This document shows, in pieces, positions 18,173 to 27,989 of a stretch of DNA of 64,000 nt. Within the stretch, counting starts at the first letter, position 1; each line of letters begins with the position of its first letter. The notes beneath the pieces are model-generated. The model saw nothing but the letters and a program-made list of their open reading frames with translations, made no database searches and was not told the origin of the DNA. Source of the stretch: Candidatus Opimibacter skivensis (lineage in GTDB: Bacteria > Bacteroidota > Bacteroidia > Chitinophagales > Saprospiraceae); contig JADKHH010000015.1 of the NCBI GenBank assembly GCA_016721905.1, forward strand, positions 1 to 64,000, written 5' to 3'. Position numbers and translations under genes: made by a program.

Positions 18173-18622
18173 TCATTCATCCAGCATTCTCCGGTGATAA
18201 TTGACCTGACCCAGGTGATAGCCCAGGTGTGAGGCCAGGTGTACGAGCATGTACTCTGTTGAGGTGGTTTTGCCACCAAATACTGGTACCGGAAATTCTT
18301 TTGCCAGGTCCTCAAGGGTGAGCTTGTCCAGCGAGGAATTGACAACTGCTATGGTTTCATCGATTTGCCTGATCAATTCCACTTTAGGAATTCCACGTAG
18401 GGAAAACTCCAGTTCTCTTTGTCTGACATAGCCGGTATGTCCAAGCGTCTCCCCAATAAAACCATTGAGGTTGCCGACCAGGTGCAAGGCCAGATTTCCT
18501 GCGGAATTGGGGATATTCCTTTCGATGTGCCAGATGGCGTTCTCGCTATTGTAGAGCTCTATTTCAGCCTTGAGTTTCCGGAGATCCCTTTCAAATAAAG
18601 TCTTGAGTGTTTCAATAAGCAT
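18173..18622 (-). CDS. DinB-family protein (DUF1572 type)
   Basis: 149 residues forming the four-helix DinB/YfiT bundle. Three histidines that bind the metal in this family are visible: HLVGNLNGFIG near residue 47, and HLASHLGYHLGQVNYHRRML near 128-145. Members include bacillithiol S-transferases and maleylpyruvate-isomerase relatives, usually cytoplasmic detoxification proteins. The exact substrate is unknown. No operon partner is evident. Confidence 0.78.
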   Translation of the reverse strand: MLIETLKTLFERDLRKLKAEIELYNSENAIWHIERNIPNSAGNLALHLVGNLNGFIGETLGHTGYVRQRELEFSLRGIPKVELIRQIDETIAVVNSSLDKLTLEDLAKEFPVPVFGGKTTSTEYMLVHLASHLGYHLGQVNYHRRMLDE

Positions 18623-18806
18623 TTTAATGGTATTTGAATAGTTTAATAACCCTCATGTACCCGGCAACCTCTTCTATCTCTATACGGATCCAATCGAAAA
18701 TCCAGAAATAAGGATACGATTAAAAAATTCTATAATCTGAAAACTTCATAGCCCCCAATCTCCTTAGCCCTGAAGTGCAGCAGTGCTTATTGAAAAAGGT
18801 AAACCC

Positions 18807-20423
18807 TTAGCTTTTTATAAATTTAACGCTATAATGCTTACCGTCCAATACATACATAACCACATACATTCCGCTTGATAAGCCATCCAGGTTATCCAGT
18901 GTTACAATATTATTTTTTACCGACTTACTATATGTTCGAATCAACTTGCCTGATGAGCTATAGATTTTCAGCAAGACATTTTGCGCATCTGAATTTTCAA
19001 ATGTGATATTCAATTCATTATCCACAGGATTCGGATAATAGACCGGGCTCAAGGCATTGTCAACCTTTTCTGTCGCCACAGGACTCTCCTGATACACCCG
19101 CACATAATCTATTTCCATCGCACTTTGTGTAAAGGTCGGGTCAATCACAGATTGAATAGCGACATTGAGCAAGAGGTATTGATCCGCATCAAAAGGCCAT
19201 GTGGTGTTATCCTTCACCAAGGGATTGTAGGTATAGTGGATATTCCCATCCACGCTGAAGACTAACTTATCTGGCGTCCATACAAATGTGTAATCATGGA
19301 ACTCAGTCGAAGCAGTCGGAATACTCTGTCCACCCAAATTAACCGTACCACCAAAACTCGAAGGGGTATGGATAGCGCTCTGAACATAATTTTGATTGGT
19401 ACCCCAATGTTCCATGATATCAATTTCACCACACGCGGGCCAGCCGGTAGTTCCATATCCTTGTGTGTCCCAGTAACCTCCGTTTTCATTGATATTCTTT
19501 CCCAGCGTCCAGATCGCCGGCCATGTGCCCACACCAAAAGGAAGTTTTGCCCTGACTTCTACCCTGCCGTAGGTAAACGTATACTTCGAATTCAACCTGG
19601 CAGAGGTGTATTGTTTGGTATACCCCTGATCTGTAAATGATTCCTTCTTTGCGATGATCTTTAGGATGCCATCTTCAACAACAGCATTTGCTGTGCGATT
19701 GGTGTAGTGTTGTACTTCTCCATTGTACCAACTACCTGGGGTGGGCAACTGCGTTTGATGAAACCACTTCGCGTTATCAATAGCGCCATTGGTATCGAAT
19801 TCGTCTGACCATACCAGATAATCATACACCGGATCTACAGGGATGCTGCCATCATAATAAATATCGTCAATCAAGGCACGCACATGATCAAAGTTGTTTT
19901 CTCCATTGACCTGGATCAGGACTCTGTTGAAATCGGTGCGTTGAGTGGGAGGCAATGAATTGTTGTCTAAGTTGATATAGTCATCATCTTCAAAATCAAA
20001 GGTGATGGTTTGCCATTGATTGAGGGTGATGGGCTTGATGATTTCACTCTGTGTGATCCATGGCTGATTTAACGTACCATCCTGCAGCTTGAGGGAGACT
20101 TGATTGTTCTGGTTTCCGGTCAGGCCATCGGAAGGCACATAGATCTTTATTGTAAACGTATGGTTAGTGGATAGGTCAAAGTTGTTACTGACATCAAAAC
20201 CCACATTGGCATACTGACCCCCAACATCTCCATATTCCATGACCGTCGCAGAGGTATTGATGCCTTGTGGAAAAGGATTGGACAGCGCGGTATTCAAATT
20301 GCAATTATCTCCGTACCAGGTGGTGATGGTTCCGTTGCCTTCAAAATCATCCTGCACCGTCTGGGAAAAGGCGATGATGGGGAGGCATAGCAGGAGAGCT
20401 AACAATGAATGGTGTTTGAGCAT
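18807..20423 (-). CDS. Secreted glycoside hydrolase family 16 beta-glucanase with T9SS sorting domain
   Basis: 538 residues. A signal peptide ends near residue 20 (IAFSQ). Residues about 25-190 form a carbohydrate-binding-like beta-sandwich (NTALSNPFPQGINTSATVMEY, NHTFTIKIYVPS). The GH16 catalytic domain begins near 200 with YLVWSDEFDTNG. It holds the catalytic signature GEIDIMEHWG near 330, with nucleophile and acid/base glutamates in E-I-D-x-x-E order, and ends VAIQSVIDPT...MEIDYVRVYQ. The final 75 residues are a type IX sorting domain (YYPNPVDNELNITFEN, GMYVVMYVLDGKHYSVKF). It likely cleaves beta-1,3 or mixed-linkage glucans such as laminarin outside the cell. Confidence 0.92.
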   Translation of the reverse strand: MLKHHSLLALLLCLPIIAFSQTVQDDFEGNGTITTWYGDNCNLNTALSNPFPQGINTSATVMEYGDVGGQYANVGFDVSNNFDLSTNHTFTIKIYVPSDGLTGNQNNQVSLKLQDGTLNQPWITQSEIIKPITLNQWQTITFDFEDDDYINLDNNSLPPTQRTDFNRVLIQVNGENNFDHVRALIDDIYYDGSIPVDPVYDYLVWSDEFDTNGAIDNAKWFHQTQLPTPGSWYNGEVQHYTNRTANAVVEDGILKIIAKKESFTDQGYTKQYTSARLNSKYTFTYGRVEVRAKLPFGVGTWPAIWTLGKNINENGGYWDTQGYGTTGWPACGEIDIMEHWGTNQNYVQSAIHTPSSFGGTVNLGGQSIPTASTEFHDYTFVWTPDKLVFSVDGNIHYTYNPLVKDNTTWPFDADQYLLLNVAIQSVIDPTFTQSAMEIDYVRVYQESPVATEKVDNALSPVYYPNPVDNELNITFENSDAQNVLLKIYSSSGKLIRTYSKSVKNNIVTLDNLDGLSSGMYVVMYVLDGKHYSVKFIKS

Positions 20424-20963
20424 GTTCAGATCGTTGAAATGAAGGCTTAAAGGGGAGTAAAATACAGGAAAATGGAATAACGAATGACAAATAACGAATA
20501 TCGAAGTAGAAGTACGAAGTTGAAGTGAAAAGTTGAAGGAATTGTCTGGTGACTGATAATCCTTTTCTTATTACTTCTACTTCTTACTTATAACTTCTAC
20601 TTCGATATTCCTTATTCGTTATTCATTATTCGGTATTCCTTGCTCTTTTGCCCTCGTCCGTACGGACGATCCCTGTTTTCTCCAGTCGTTCGTTTCTGCG
20701 AAACGTTACGCTTCCGAAATCCTGGGATAAAACATGGTCCCTGAGCTTGCCGAAGGGATAAAAAATCAATCCTCACGCCGCCTTCTTCGCTCGCGAAGAG
20801 GGCGGCGTGTGGAAGAGGACTTCGCTGTATCCCCTTCGACAGGCTCAGGGACCGGAGTATTTTCAATGGGTCACTTCGCAAAGCAAGTATTCACATAAGC
20901 CTATAAGCACATAACTCCATAAACCTATCAACTCATCAACCCATCAACTCATCAACCTAAATA
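20424..20963. repeat. Repeat-filled spacer between GH16 and MFS genes
   Basis: No gene is supported. From left to right it holds low-complexity GAAGT/TTACTTC blocks (about 20500-20640), a copy of the two-hairpin repeat (20650-20728), a block matching CCCTTCGACAGGCTCAGGGACC and its inverse (20738-20860), and a CATAAACC/CATCAACC array (20895-20957) that ends 7 bases from the MFS stop. Confidence 0.6.
20650..20728 (-). repeat. Two-hairpin dispersed repeat, copy with GTACG palindrome
   Basis: On the plus strand it reads CCCTCGTCCGTACGGACGAT, then CCCTGTTTTCTCC, GTCGTTCGTTTC, TGC, GAAACGTTACGCTTCCGAAA and TCCTGGGA. CGTTTC/GAAACG can pair over a three-base loop. TCGTCCGTACGGACGA is a perfect palindrome in place of the CGTTTATTG/CAATAAACG stem seen in other copies. 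Confidence 0.7.
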
Positions 20964-22316
20964 TCATAACACCGTTCCCGAAAACCGGGCATCCAGATGC
21001 TCGACGTGCTTCACGTGATTGGTGATATTGAGAAATTGCATGAGTGCCCAGGCGATTGCAATCATGATGACAAACATCAGGATGGTGTAATTCCAATCCA
21101 GGTTATCTTTCACCGGACCAATGAGTTTTGCGCCAACAATACGACCAAGGTTGCCAAGAGTCATATACAAGGTAAACTGGCTGGCAGATACTTTTTTCCA
21201 GCAACACTCCATCGAGATCGCAAAAATGCCAATGCAAGCGAAGACATACAGGATCTGATACACAATCATGAACGCACTGATAAACCAGTTGTGAATCCAG
21301 TATATTTTTAAAAACGCCAGGCCGCAGGTCAGGAGGATCAGCAGGAAGAAATAAATATTCATCATTCTTTTCTTTCCATATCGATCGATGAGTATGCCTC
21401 CAATCAGCATACCTCCGATACCACCGACCAGGCTTGCCGTCGCAAAGAAATTGGAGTATGCGATGTTTGTCCAGCCAAGGGCCTGTACGGTGAAAATAGG
21501 TAGCAAGGTCGCGATGTAATTGTAGGAGCCCTGGGCAATAAACAAGATGAAGCCCAGCAGCAGACTATTGCGCAAACTGACTACACTGAAGAGTGACTTG
21601 AAGATAATCGCCCAGCTTTCCAGCTGCATTTGTTTCGTTTCAGGTGAGGCTGCCCCTGACGTCCATGGCAGAAGTTTTTCGCCGGATCGCTCGCGCGAAA
21701 ACAAAGGGATCAGCATGATCAAACCAACTAAAACAGAGAGCATCAGGATCGCAAAAGAGAAACCATAAAGATTGATGAGCCAGCTACCGATGGCAAGCGA
21801 TGCCGAAGTGCCTATGATCTTTGCGCCCCACATAAATCCATTGGCTCTGGCCTGCTGATGGATTGGTACTATATCAATGGCCATACCATCTGTGGCTACA
21901 TCCTGGAACGAACCAAAGAAGCCAACAGCAAAAGCCGCAGCCATCAACAGATTTAAATTATTCAAAGGATCCGGCACCATGGCCATCGCGATAAAACTTG
22001 CTATCAATCCCAGTTGCCCGAAAAGTATCCAGGGCCTCCGTCTTCCCATGGGTAAATAGCTAAACCGATCCATGAGTGGAGCTACCACCATCTTAAAACT
22101 CCAGGGGATGCTAAAAACCGCAACAAACGACCCGATTTCACCGGCTGACTTTCCATTCATTGCCATCCATGCCGGAATACCAAACAACGTCATGCCTTCC
22201 GGAATGCCCTGTGCTACATACAAGGCAATAAAATTGAAATAGCGTAAGAATGTATTCTCTGAAAGCGAAGGCAGATCCTTGGATTTTTTAGTGGGAATAT
22301 TCAGACTAATACTCAT
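20964..22316 (-). CDS. MFS permease, AmpG/PAT-like
   Basis: 450 residues with twelve hydrophobic segments. The N-terminal segment YFNFIALYVAQGIPEGMTLFGIPAWM and the loop MDRFSYLPMGRRRPWILFGQ (near residue 85-104) match the AmpG/peptide-acetyl-CoA-transporter branch of the major facilitator superfamily, which has GRRRPWI in the loop 2-3 position. The second half repeats the pattern with LIGGILIDRYGKKRMM. AmpG imports muropeptides for cell-wall recycling; relatives carry other solutes, so the substrate is uncertain. It lies alone between two repeat-rich spacers. Confidence 0.8.
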   Translation of the reverse strand: MSISLNIPTKKSKDLPSLSENTFLRYFNFIALYVAQGIPEGMTLFGIPAWMAMNGKSAGEIGSFVAVFSIPWSFKMVVAPLMDRFSYLPMGRRRPWILFGQLGLIASFIAMAMVPDPLNNLNLLMAAAFAVGFFGSFQDVATDGMAIDIVPIHQQARANGFMWGAKIIGTSASLAIGSWLINLYGFSFAILMLSVLVGLIMLIPLFSRERSGEKLLPWTSGAASPETKQMQLESWAIIFKSLFSVVSLRNSLLLGFILFIAQGSYNYIATLLPIFTVQALGWTNIAYSNFFATASLVGGIGGMLIGGILIDRYGKKRMMNIYFFLLILLTCGLAFLKIYWIHNWFISAFMIVYQILYVFACIGIFAISMECCWKKVSASQFTLYMTLGNLGRIVGAKLIGPVKDNLDWNYTILMFVIMIAIAWALMQFLNITNHVKHVEHLDARFSGTVL

Positions 22317-23217
22317 TATTTGATTTTAATTGGTTCACCGAATAGATTCTATAAAATTGTTTCTCCACTGCAATCTTATCTCTTCCAACATCTTAGAAAT
22401 TGAGCATATGCTACACCCGTGCACAGCACACAAGAGCTATCGTCACACCTCATCGGTGCCGGGATAAATACCAATACATGCTTGAAATCTAAAGATGGAA
22501 ATGGATCAGCCTGGAGAGGCTGCTGGTCGGGAACAGATGATAAATGTAATACAATGATGTGAAATGGCAGCTAAAAAGCTTATGGGCTTATGCTTATAGC
22601 TTATAAAACGTCGCTTATCGGAAATCCTGTGATGGAAAAGTGAAAAACCAGGGCGAGTAATCTTTTGAACGCAGATTGCGCAGAAATATTTAAAAAGCAA
22701 TTTTCGCAAATAGTTATAAACTTATAAACCTATCAACTTATCAACCCATCAACCTAATTGTTCTACCCTCGTCTATTATGGCTGCGCCAATAAACGATCC
22801 CTGTTTTCTCCAGTCGTTCGTTTCTGCGAAACTTTACTCTTCCGAAATCCTGGGATTACTAAGTGAAGAGTGAAAAGTGAAGAGTGAAAAGTGAAAAGTG
22901 AAAAAAGGCGAAGGCTGAGGCGAAGGTTTAAAAATGAGAGATTGTATGTACTGGACGCTGTATACCCCTTCGACAGGCTCAGGGACCGGAGTAGACATAT
23001 GATTCTTGTTAAAAACATTCAATAAAAATCAAACTTTCCCCCGTTTCCGTGGTTTCACCATCAGCGGACAAGAGGCAGGAATTTGGATATCAAATTACAC
23101 TGCAAGGCCATTATTCTAACCATATTGCCGTAAATTGCAGACCCACCCACTTTGAACGAATCCGAACAAAGAGATAATCAACAATTAACAATACTAACAA
23201 ACTAACAATCAATAAAA
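22317..23217. repeat. Repeat-rich spacer upstream of katG
   Basis: The 900 bases hold no supported gene. Seen are a CATAAACC/CATCAACC array (about 22717-22756), a two-hairpin repeat copy (22766-22857), an AGTGAAGAGTGAAA low-complexity block (22857-22905) and a second CCCTTCGACAGGCTCAGGGACC block (22974-22995) also present at 20830. The last 200 bases before katG are unique and should hold its promoter, but no exact TAnnTTTG box was found. Confidence 0.55.
22766..22857 (-). repeat. Two-hairpin dispersed repeat
   Basis: The same order of blocks as at 20650-20728, but with the first hairpin in the long form (TATTATGGCTGCGCCAATAAACG). The second hairpin GTTTC-TGC-GAAAC is intact. Confidence 0.7.
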
Positions 23218-25458
23218 ATGGAAAACAAGTCTCCCTCAGACACACCTGTATTGGATGTGAATGATAGCGTAAGCAAGTGCCCGTTTAGCGGTGGAGCAGT
23301 CAAGCAGGTAGCCGGTTCCGGCACAAGAAATCGTGACTGGTGGCCCAATCTCTTGAAACTGAACATCCTCCGCCAAAACTCTTCCTTGTCAAACGCGATG
23401 GAAGAGTCGTTTAACTACGCTGAAGAATTCAAATCCCTCGACCTGAATGCCGTAAAGAAAGACCTCTTCGATCTGATGACTACCTCTCAAGACTGGTGGC
23501 CGGCAGACTACGGTCATTATGGGCCGTTTTTCATCCGTATGGCCTGGCATAGTGCAGGAACGTATCGGATTTCTGACGGTCGGGGTGGAGCTGGATTTGG
23601 TACTCAGCGATTTGCGCCGCTCAACAGCTGGCCAGACAATGCCAATCTCGACAAAGCACGCCTGCTACTCTGGCCGATCAAACAGAAATACGGAAAGAAA
23701 ATATCCTGGGCTGACCTGATGATCCTGGCTGGTAACTGCGCCCTGGAGTCGATGGGCTTTAAAACCTTCGGTTTCGCCGGCGGACGCGCGGACGTATGGG
23801 AACCAGCAGAAGATATCTACTGGGGATCTGAAGGTAAATGGCTGGATGACAATCGTTACACCGGTGACCGCGAACTTGAGAATCCACTCGCTGCCGTCCA
23901 GATGGGTCTGATCTACGTCAACCCTGAAGGTCCTAATGGCGTGCCTGATCCGGTACTAGCTGCCCGTGACATCCGCGAGACTTTTGGTCGCATGGCGATG
24001 AATGATGAAGAGACTGTTGCGCTTATTGCTGGAGGACACACCTTTGGCAAGACCCATGGAGCAGCCGATCCAGGTAAATACGTAGGCCCGGAACCTGCAG
24101 CAGCAGGCATCGAAGAGCAAGGCCTCGGATGGAAAAACACTTTCAACAGTGGTAATGGTGTCAATACAATCACCAGCGGGCTTGAAGGTGCATGGACGAC
24201 CACGCCGACAAAGTGGAGCAATAATTTCTTCTGGAATCTCTTCGGTTACGAATGGGAGTTGACAAAGAGCCCTGCCGGGGCACATCAATGGATTCCAAAG
24301 CATGGCATGGGAGCTAACACTGTACCAGATGCCCACGATCCGACAAAGCGTCACACTCCTGTCATGCTGACGACCGATCTCTCTTTAAGGATGGATCCAG
24401 TGTATGAGAAAATTTCAAGACGATTCCACGATAACCCGGATGAATTTGCAGATGCATTTGCTCGTGCCTGGTTTAAGCTGACGCACCGCGATATGGGTCC
24501 GATCACCCGTTACCTCGGACCGGAAGTACCCCAGGAAGAATTGATCTGGCAAGATCCAGTACCGGCTGTAAATTATCCATTGATTAATGACCAGGATGCA
24601 GCTACACTGAAGAGTAAGATTTTGGCTTCAGGTCTATCCGTTTCCGAACTGGTATCCACAGCATGGGCTTCTGCCTCAACATTCCGCGGCTCCGACAAAC
24701 GTGGTGGTGCTAATGGTGGACGCATTCGTCTGGCACCGCAGAAAGATTGGACTGTCAACAATCCTGCTCAACTGTCGAAGGTGCTGACTGAGCTAGAGAA
24801 AATTCAAAATGAATTCAACAGTGCACAGGCCGATGGCAAGAAGGTTTCGATAGCAGACCTGATCGTATTGGGTGGAAACGCAGGCATAGAAAAGGCTGCG
24901 CAGAATGCAGGCCACACGGTAACAGTTCCTTTCACACCGGGTCGCACAGATGCTACCCAGGAACAAACGGATATTGATTCATTTAATATTCTTGAACCGC
25001 TTGCAGATGGTTTCCGCAACTATGTGAGATCCAAATACGCTGTAAAGGCTGAAGAAATGTTAGTGGACAAAGCACAATTGATGACATTGACTGCGCCTGA
25101 GATGACGGCACTGGTCGGTGGTATGCGTGTGCTCAACACCAACTTTGATAAATCGCAGCATGGTGTATTCACTAAAAATCCTGAAGCACTCACCAATGAC
25201 TACTTCCTGAACTTACTCGATCTGAATACAACCTGGAAAGCGACAACCGACGCACAAGAAGTATTTGAAGGTCGTGATCGCAAGACTGGTGAACAGAAGT
25301 GGACAGGCACACGTGTTGATCTCATCTTTGGTTCTAACTCAGAGCTCCGCGCGCTCGCTGAAGTTTATGGTTGCAGTGATTCACAAGGTAAGTTTGTGAA
25401 AGACTTTGTGGCTGCATGGAGCAAGGTGATGAATCTGGATCGGTTTGATGTGAAATGA
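23218..25458 (+). CDS. katG: Catalase-peroxidase KatG
   Basis: 746 residues, normal full length. It breaks down hydrogen peroxide in the cytoplasm by catalase and peroxidase reactions using haem b. The distal haem site is RMAWH with Arg107, Trp110 and His111. The Trp-Tyr-Met adduct unique to KatG is supported by that Trp, the Tyr in GLIYVNPEGPNG and the Met in FGRMAMND. The proximal haem ligand is in AGGHTFGKTHGA. The second, haem-free domain (from about residue 430) is complete, ending VMNLDRFDV. It is monocistronic, with a strong terminator 26 bases after the stop. No OxyR or Fur-type regulator is next to it. Confidence 0.97.
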   Translation: MENKSPSDTPVLDVNDSVSKCPFSGGAVKQVAGSGTRNRDWWPNLLKLNILRQNSSLSNAMEESFNYAEEFKSLDLNAVKKDLFDLMTTSQDWWPADYGHYGPFFIRMAWHSAGTYRISDGRGGAGFGTQRFAPLNSWPDNANLDKARLLLWPIKQKYGKKISWADLMILAGNCALESMGFKTFGFAGGRADVWEPAEDIYWGSEGKWLDDNRYTGDRELENPLAAVQMGLIYVNPEGPNGVPDPVLAARDIRETFGRMAMNDEETVALIAGGHTFGKTHGAADPGKYVGPEPAAAGIEEQGLGWKNTFNSGNGVNTITSGLEGAWTTTPTKWSNNFFWNLFGYEWELTKSPAGAHQWIPKHGMGANTVPDAHDPTKRHTPVMLTTDLSLRMDPVYEKISRRFHDNPDEFADAFARAWFKLTHRDMGPITRYLGPEVPQEELIWQDPVPAVNYPLINDQDAATLKSKILASGLSVSELVSTAWASASTFRGSDKRGGANGGRIRLAPQKDWTVNNPAQLSKVLTELEKIQNEFNSAQADGKKVSIADLIVLGGNAGIEKAAQNAGHTVTVPFTPGRTDATQEQTDIDSFNILEPLADGFRNYVRSKYAVKAEEMLVDKAQLMTLTAPEMTALVGGMRVLNTNFDKSQHGVFTKNPEALTNDYFLNLLDLNTTWKATTDAQEVFEGRDRKTGEQKWTGTRVDLIFGSNSELRALAEVYGCSDSQGKFVKDFVAAWSKVMNLDRFDVK

Positions 25459-25480
25459 TTTAAGCATTGAAATATGTTTA

Positions 25481-25514
25481 AAAAAAATGGCCTGATGACA
25501 GGCCATTTTTTTTT
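25481..25514 (+). terminator. Rho-independent terminator after katG
   Basis: A stem ATGGCCTG/CAGGCCAT with loop ATGA is flanked by a run of A on the left and nine T on the right, so it may work in both directions. Confidence 0.88.
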
Positions 25515-25515
25515 G

Positions 25516-25842
25516 CCCTCGTCCGTACGGACGATCCCTGTGTTCTCCAGTTGTTCGTTTCTGCGAAACGTTACACTTCCGAAACCCCGGGATTAAAAAG
25601 TGAAGAGTGAAAAGTGAAGAGTGGAGAGTGAACGTTTAAATGGTTTAATTGCGCCTGTGGTGCAATTAAAATTACGCTCGTTCAAGTCTCCTGACTTGAA
25701 TGCAATATATGCTCGTCTCCTGACGAGCGGGTTGAATTCTAAACCCATCAACATATCAACTCATCAACATATCAACCCATCAACATATCAACTCATCAAC
25801 ACATCAACTCATCAACAGAATGTACTTTCATGTATCAACAGA
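25516..25842. repeat. Three repeat families side by side
   Basis: A two-hairpin repeat copy (25516-25593), an AGTGAAGAGTG block (25597-25632), an inverted copy of the double GTC-NNNN-GAC repeat (25675-25736) and a CATCAAC array (25738-25820) follow one another up to the DUF4139 stop codon. No gene is present. Confidence 0.65.
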
Positions 25843-27708
25843 TCACTCAAGCACCACCCGCTCCTTAGAAGGATACTTGACAGCATAGCTCATATGCAAC
25901 TCTTTGTTAGAGGTCGGATCGATACTGAAATCCCACTTGATGATCCCGGTTCGTTCATCCTGTATACCACCTGACAGGTCGGTGACGGTGACGTCGACGA
26001 CATCATTGATGGATACTGGGACCTGGTCAAAGACCTGGATACGGATAGGATATTGTTTCTTGTTGCGGAAGGTGAGTTTGAAATTCTTTTCAATGATCGT
26101 ATTCGTGCCCAGGAAAGTCTTCTTGGTAAATTCATCTTCTTTGATTCGTTCGACCAGTACTTCAGGATCGCGTCCCAGGGATATTTCCAGGGTATCACTC
26201 AGGTTGAGTGGATCAAGGATGGTCTTACCGATATAGGTGTTCTTGAAGTAGAGGTTGGCCTGGCCTTCGATGAGATAATATTTTTCCCAATTGGTGAGGG
26301 TGGCGATGAGGTAAGCTCCCCGATCAGCTTTGGGTGCGGTTTCATAATGGTAGGCTGCTGGTATCTCGTATGTCTGCACTTCGAGACTTGAGTTTTTACC
26401 ATCTGAAAGAATCGTGGTGAGGTTCTTTAATTCGAATTCAACCGATACTTGATTCTCGATAATCACGGTGAGTTGTTCCGGTGCTTTGGACATACTATTT
26501 AGTCGTACGCCATCTGCGTAATAATCGGTAGCCCTATTTCTGCTTCCTACGATCTCGACCGATTCAAGTTGCATCCCACTTTTTAAGCGGATACTCATGA
26601 GTTGCTTTGTGATAGCAACCGTTTGGGATGTATATCCAGTATAACTCACTTCCAGTGAACTTGCGCCTTGAGGAAGGAGAATCGAAAAATCTCCATTCAT
26701 ATCAGTTTGAGTACCCAGGGTATGTCCGCTGACCATCACATTGGCGAAGATGAGCGGTTCACCATTCTCCACATCCGTTACTCTCCCTGTGACCATGCCA
26801 GTGCCGTAAGCGTGCTCAGATGGCCCGATACGCCTGAACGTTGTATTGGCGAGTGTGGTCAGTTTCCATGTTTGTAATTCAGGTGCAGTCTGCCTCGTAT
26901 ATGGAGATGCACTGGACAATGAGAGCTTCACATTTTTCCATACTTCACCTGTCTGCTGATACACCTCTGCTTTGTACATCACTACGATTGGCTGGCTCAC
27001 ATCTTTCGCTCTGATATCATACTTCGGAATCCAACCAGCATTTTTCACGATGTAAGAAATCTCCAGTTGTGCGGTCGTCGAATGATCCGTGATGATCAGG
27101 ACTTCAATTTCACTTTTCGAAACCAGTGGTGTGCCACGGATGACGTTGATTTGTTTTCCTGTTTCTGCTTTAAGTTTTTCCAGGGAATCCAGCTGATGTC
27201 CGATCACGAGCTTTTCCTGGTTTGCACTCATCCATGTTGCCTCAAACAAAACCAATGCACTTTCCAATTGCATGGCCGTCACACCGGATGCTTCACTTCT
27301 CAGGTTACCATTGAGTGTCAGCAATTGTAATTTCTGATCCAGCACGCCTGATCTCATATTCAACTGGTCTCCGGCTTTTTCCAGTTGTGCGTAGACATGA
27401 TTTAGACTGTCCAGTGTTTTATTGTTATGGGCATTGGTGGAGGTGTTCCATTCATGGGCAACGGAAAGAATGGTCACTTCATCATTTGCCTTGACCTGTA
27501 AGCTTTTGGGGTCAAGATCTGGTGTGAGTCCGGTCAGTTTGATCAACGTTTTTCCTTCCGCGATGTCCATACTTCCGGATCTATGGATTTGTGCACCCAT
27601 GCTGAATACAGTGACATGTGTGATTTCGGTTTTTAGTTCTCGTTTCTCCTGAGCGTGTGTATTTGTGAAAATAAAAAGGAGGATGAGTACTGTAGTACAT
27701 GTTTTCAT
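25843..27708 (-). CDS. DUF4139 (mucoidy-inhibitor-MuiA-like) exported protein
   Basis: 621 residues. A signal peptide (MKTCTTVLILLFIFTNTHAQ) is followed by the N-terminal DUF4140 domain (VTVFSMGAQIHRSG) and a coiled-coil stretch (about 85-170). The DUF4139 beta-rich domain starts with ISYIVKNAGWIPKYDIRA, near residue 215. A carboxypeptidase-regulatory-like domain is inserted near 310-375 (VTGRVTDVENGEPLIFANV, DMNGDFSI). The end, WDFSIDPTSNKELHMSYAVKYPKERVVLE-like, is typical of the family. These envelope proteins are common in Bacteroidota; their biochemical role is not established. No operon partner is near. Confidence 0.85.
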   Translation of the reverse strand: MKTCTTVLILLFIFTNTHAQEKRELKTEITHVTVFSMGAQIHRSGSMDIAEGKTLIKLTGLTPDLDPKSLQVKANDEVTILSVAHEWNTSTNAHNNKTLDSLNHVYAQLEKAGDQLNMRSGVLDQKLQLLTLNGNLRSEASGVTAMQLESALVLFEATWMSANQEKLVIGHQLDSLEKLKAETGKQINVIRGTPLVSKSEIEVLIITDHSTTAQLEISYIVKNAGWIPKYDIRAKDVSQPIVVMYKAEVYQQTGEVWKNVKLSLSSASPYTRQTAPELQTWKLTTLANTTFRRIGPSEHAYGTGMVTGRVTDVENGEPLIFANVMVSGHTLGTQTDMNGDFSILLPQGASSLEVSYTGYTSQTVAITKQLMSIRLKSGMQLESVEIVGSRNRATDYYADGVRLNSMSKAPEQLTVIIENQVSVEFELKNLTTILSDGKNSSLEVQTYEIPAAYHYETAPKADRGAYLIATLTNWEKYYLIEGQANLYFKNTYIGKTILDPLNLSDTLEISLGRDPEVLVERIKEDEFTKKTFLGTNTIIEKNFKLTFRNKKQYPIRIQVFDQVPVSINDVVDVTVTDLSGGIQDERTGIIKWDFSIDPTSNKELHMSYAVKYPSKERVVLE

Positions 27709-27989
27709 GGCTATGGTTTTAGCGTTAGATGCGTTTATCTTCCGGATTACATACGGAGGACACTAAAACCAAGTGATGTACCTACGGCAAGGAGCAAGAG
27801 GCAAGGAGGAGAAAGCGAAAAACGAAAAGTTGATAACCCTGAAGAGGCGCAGAGTAGGAAGGGGGTTCAGCCCCTGACACCAGAGAGAAAAGCGATGTGC
27901 TGCGTGTAGCCGAAGTAAATAAAGGCGAGTCAAATTTAATTCAGAACGCCTTGTACATCCAACTATTTGTTGCTGTCAAGTTGTAACCA

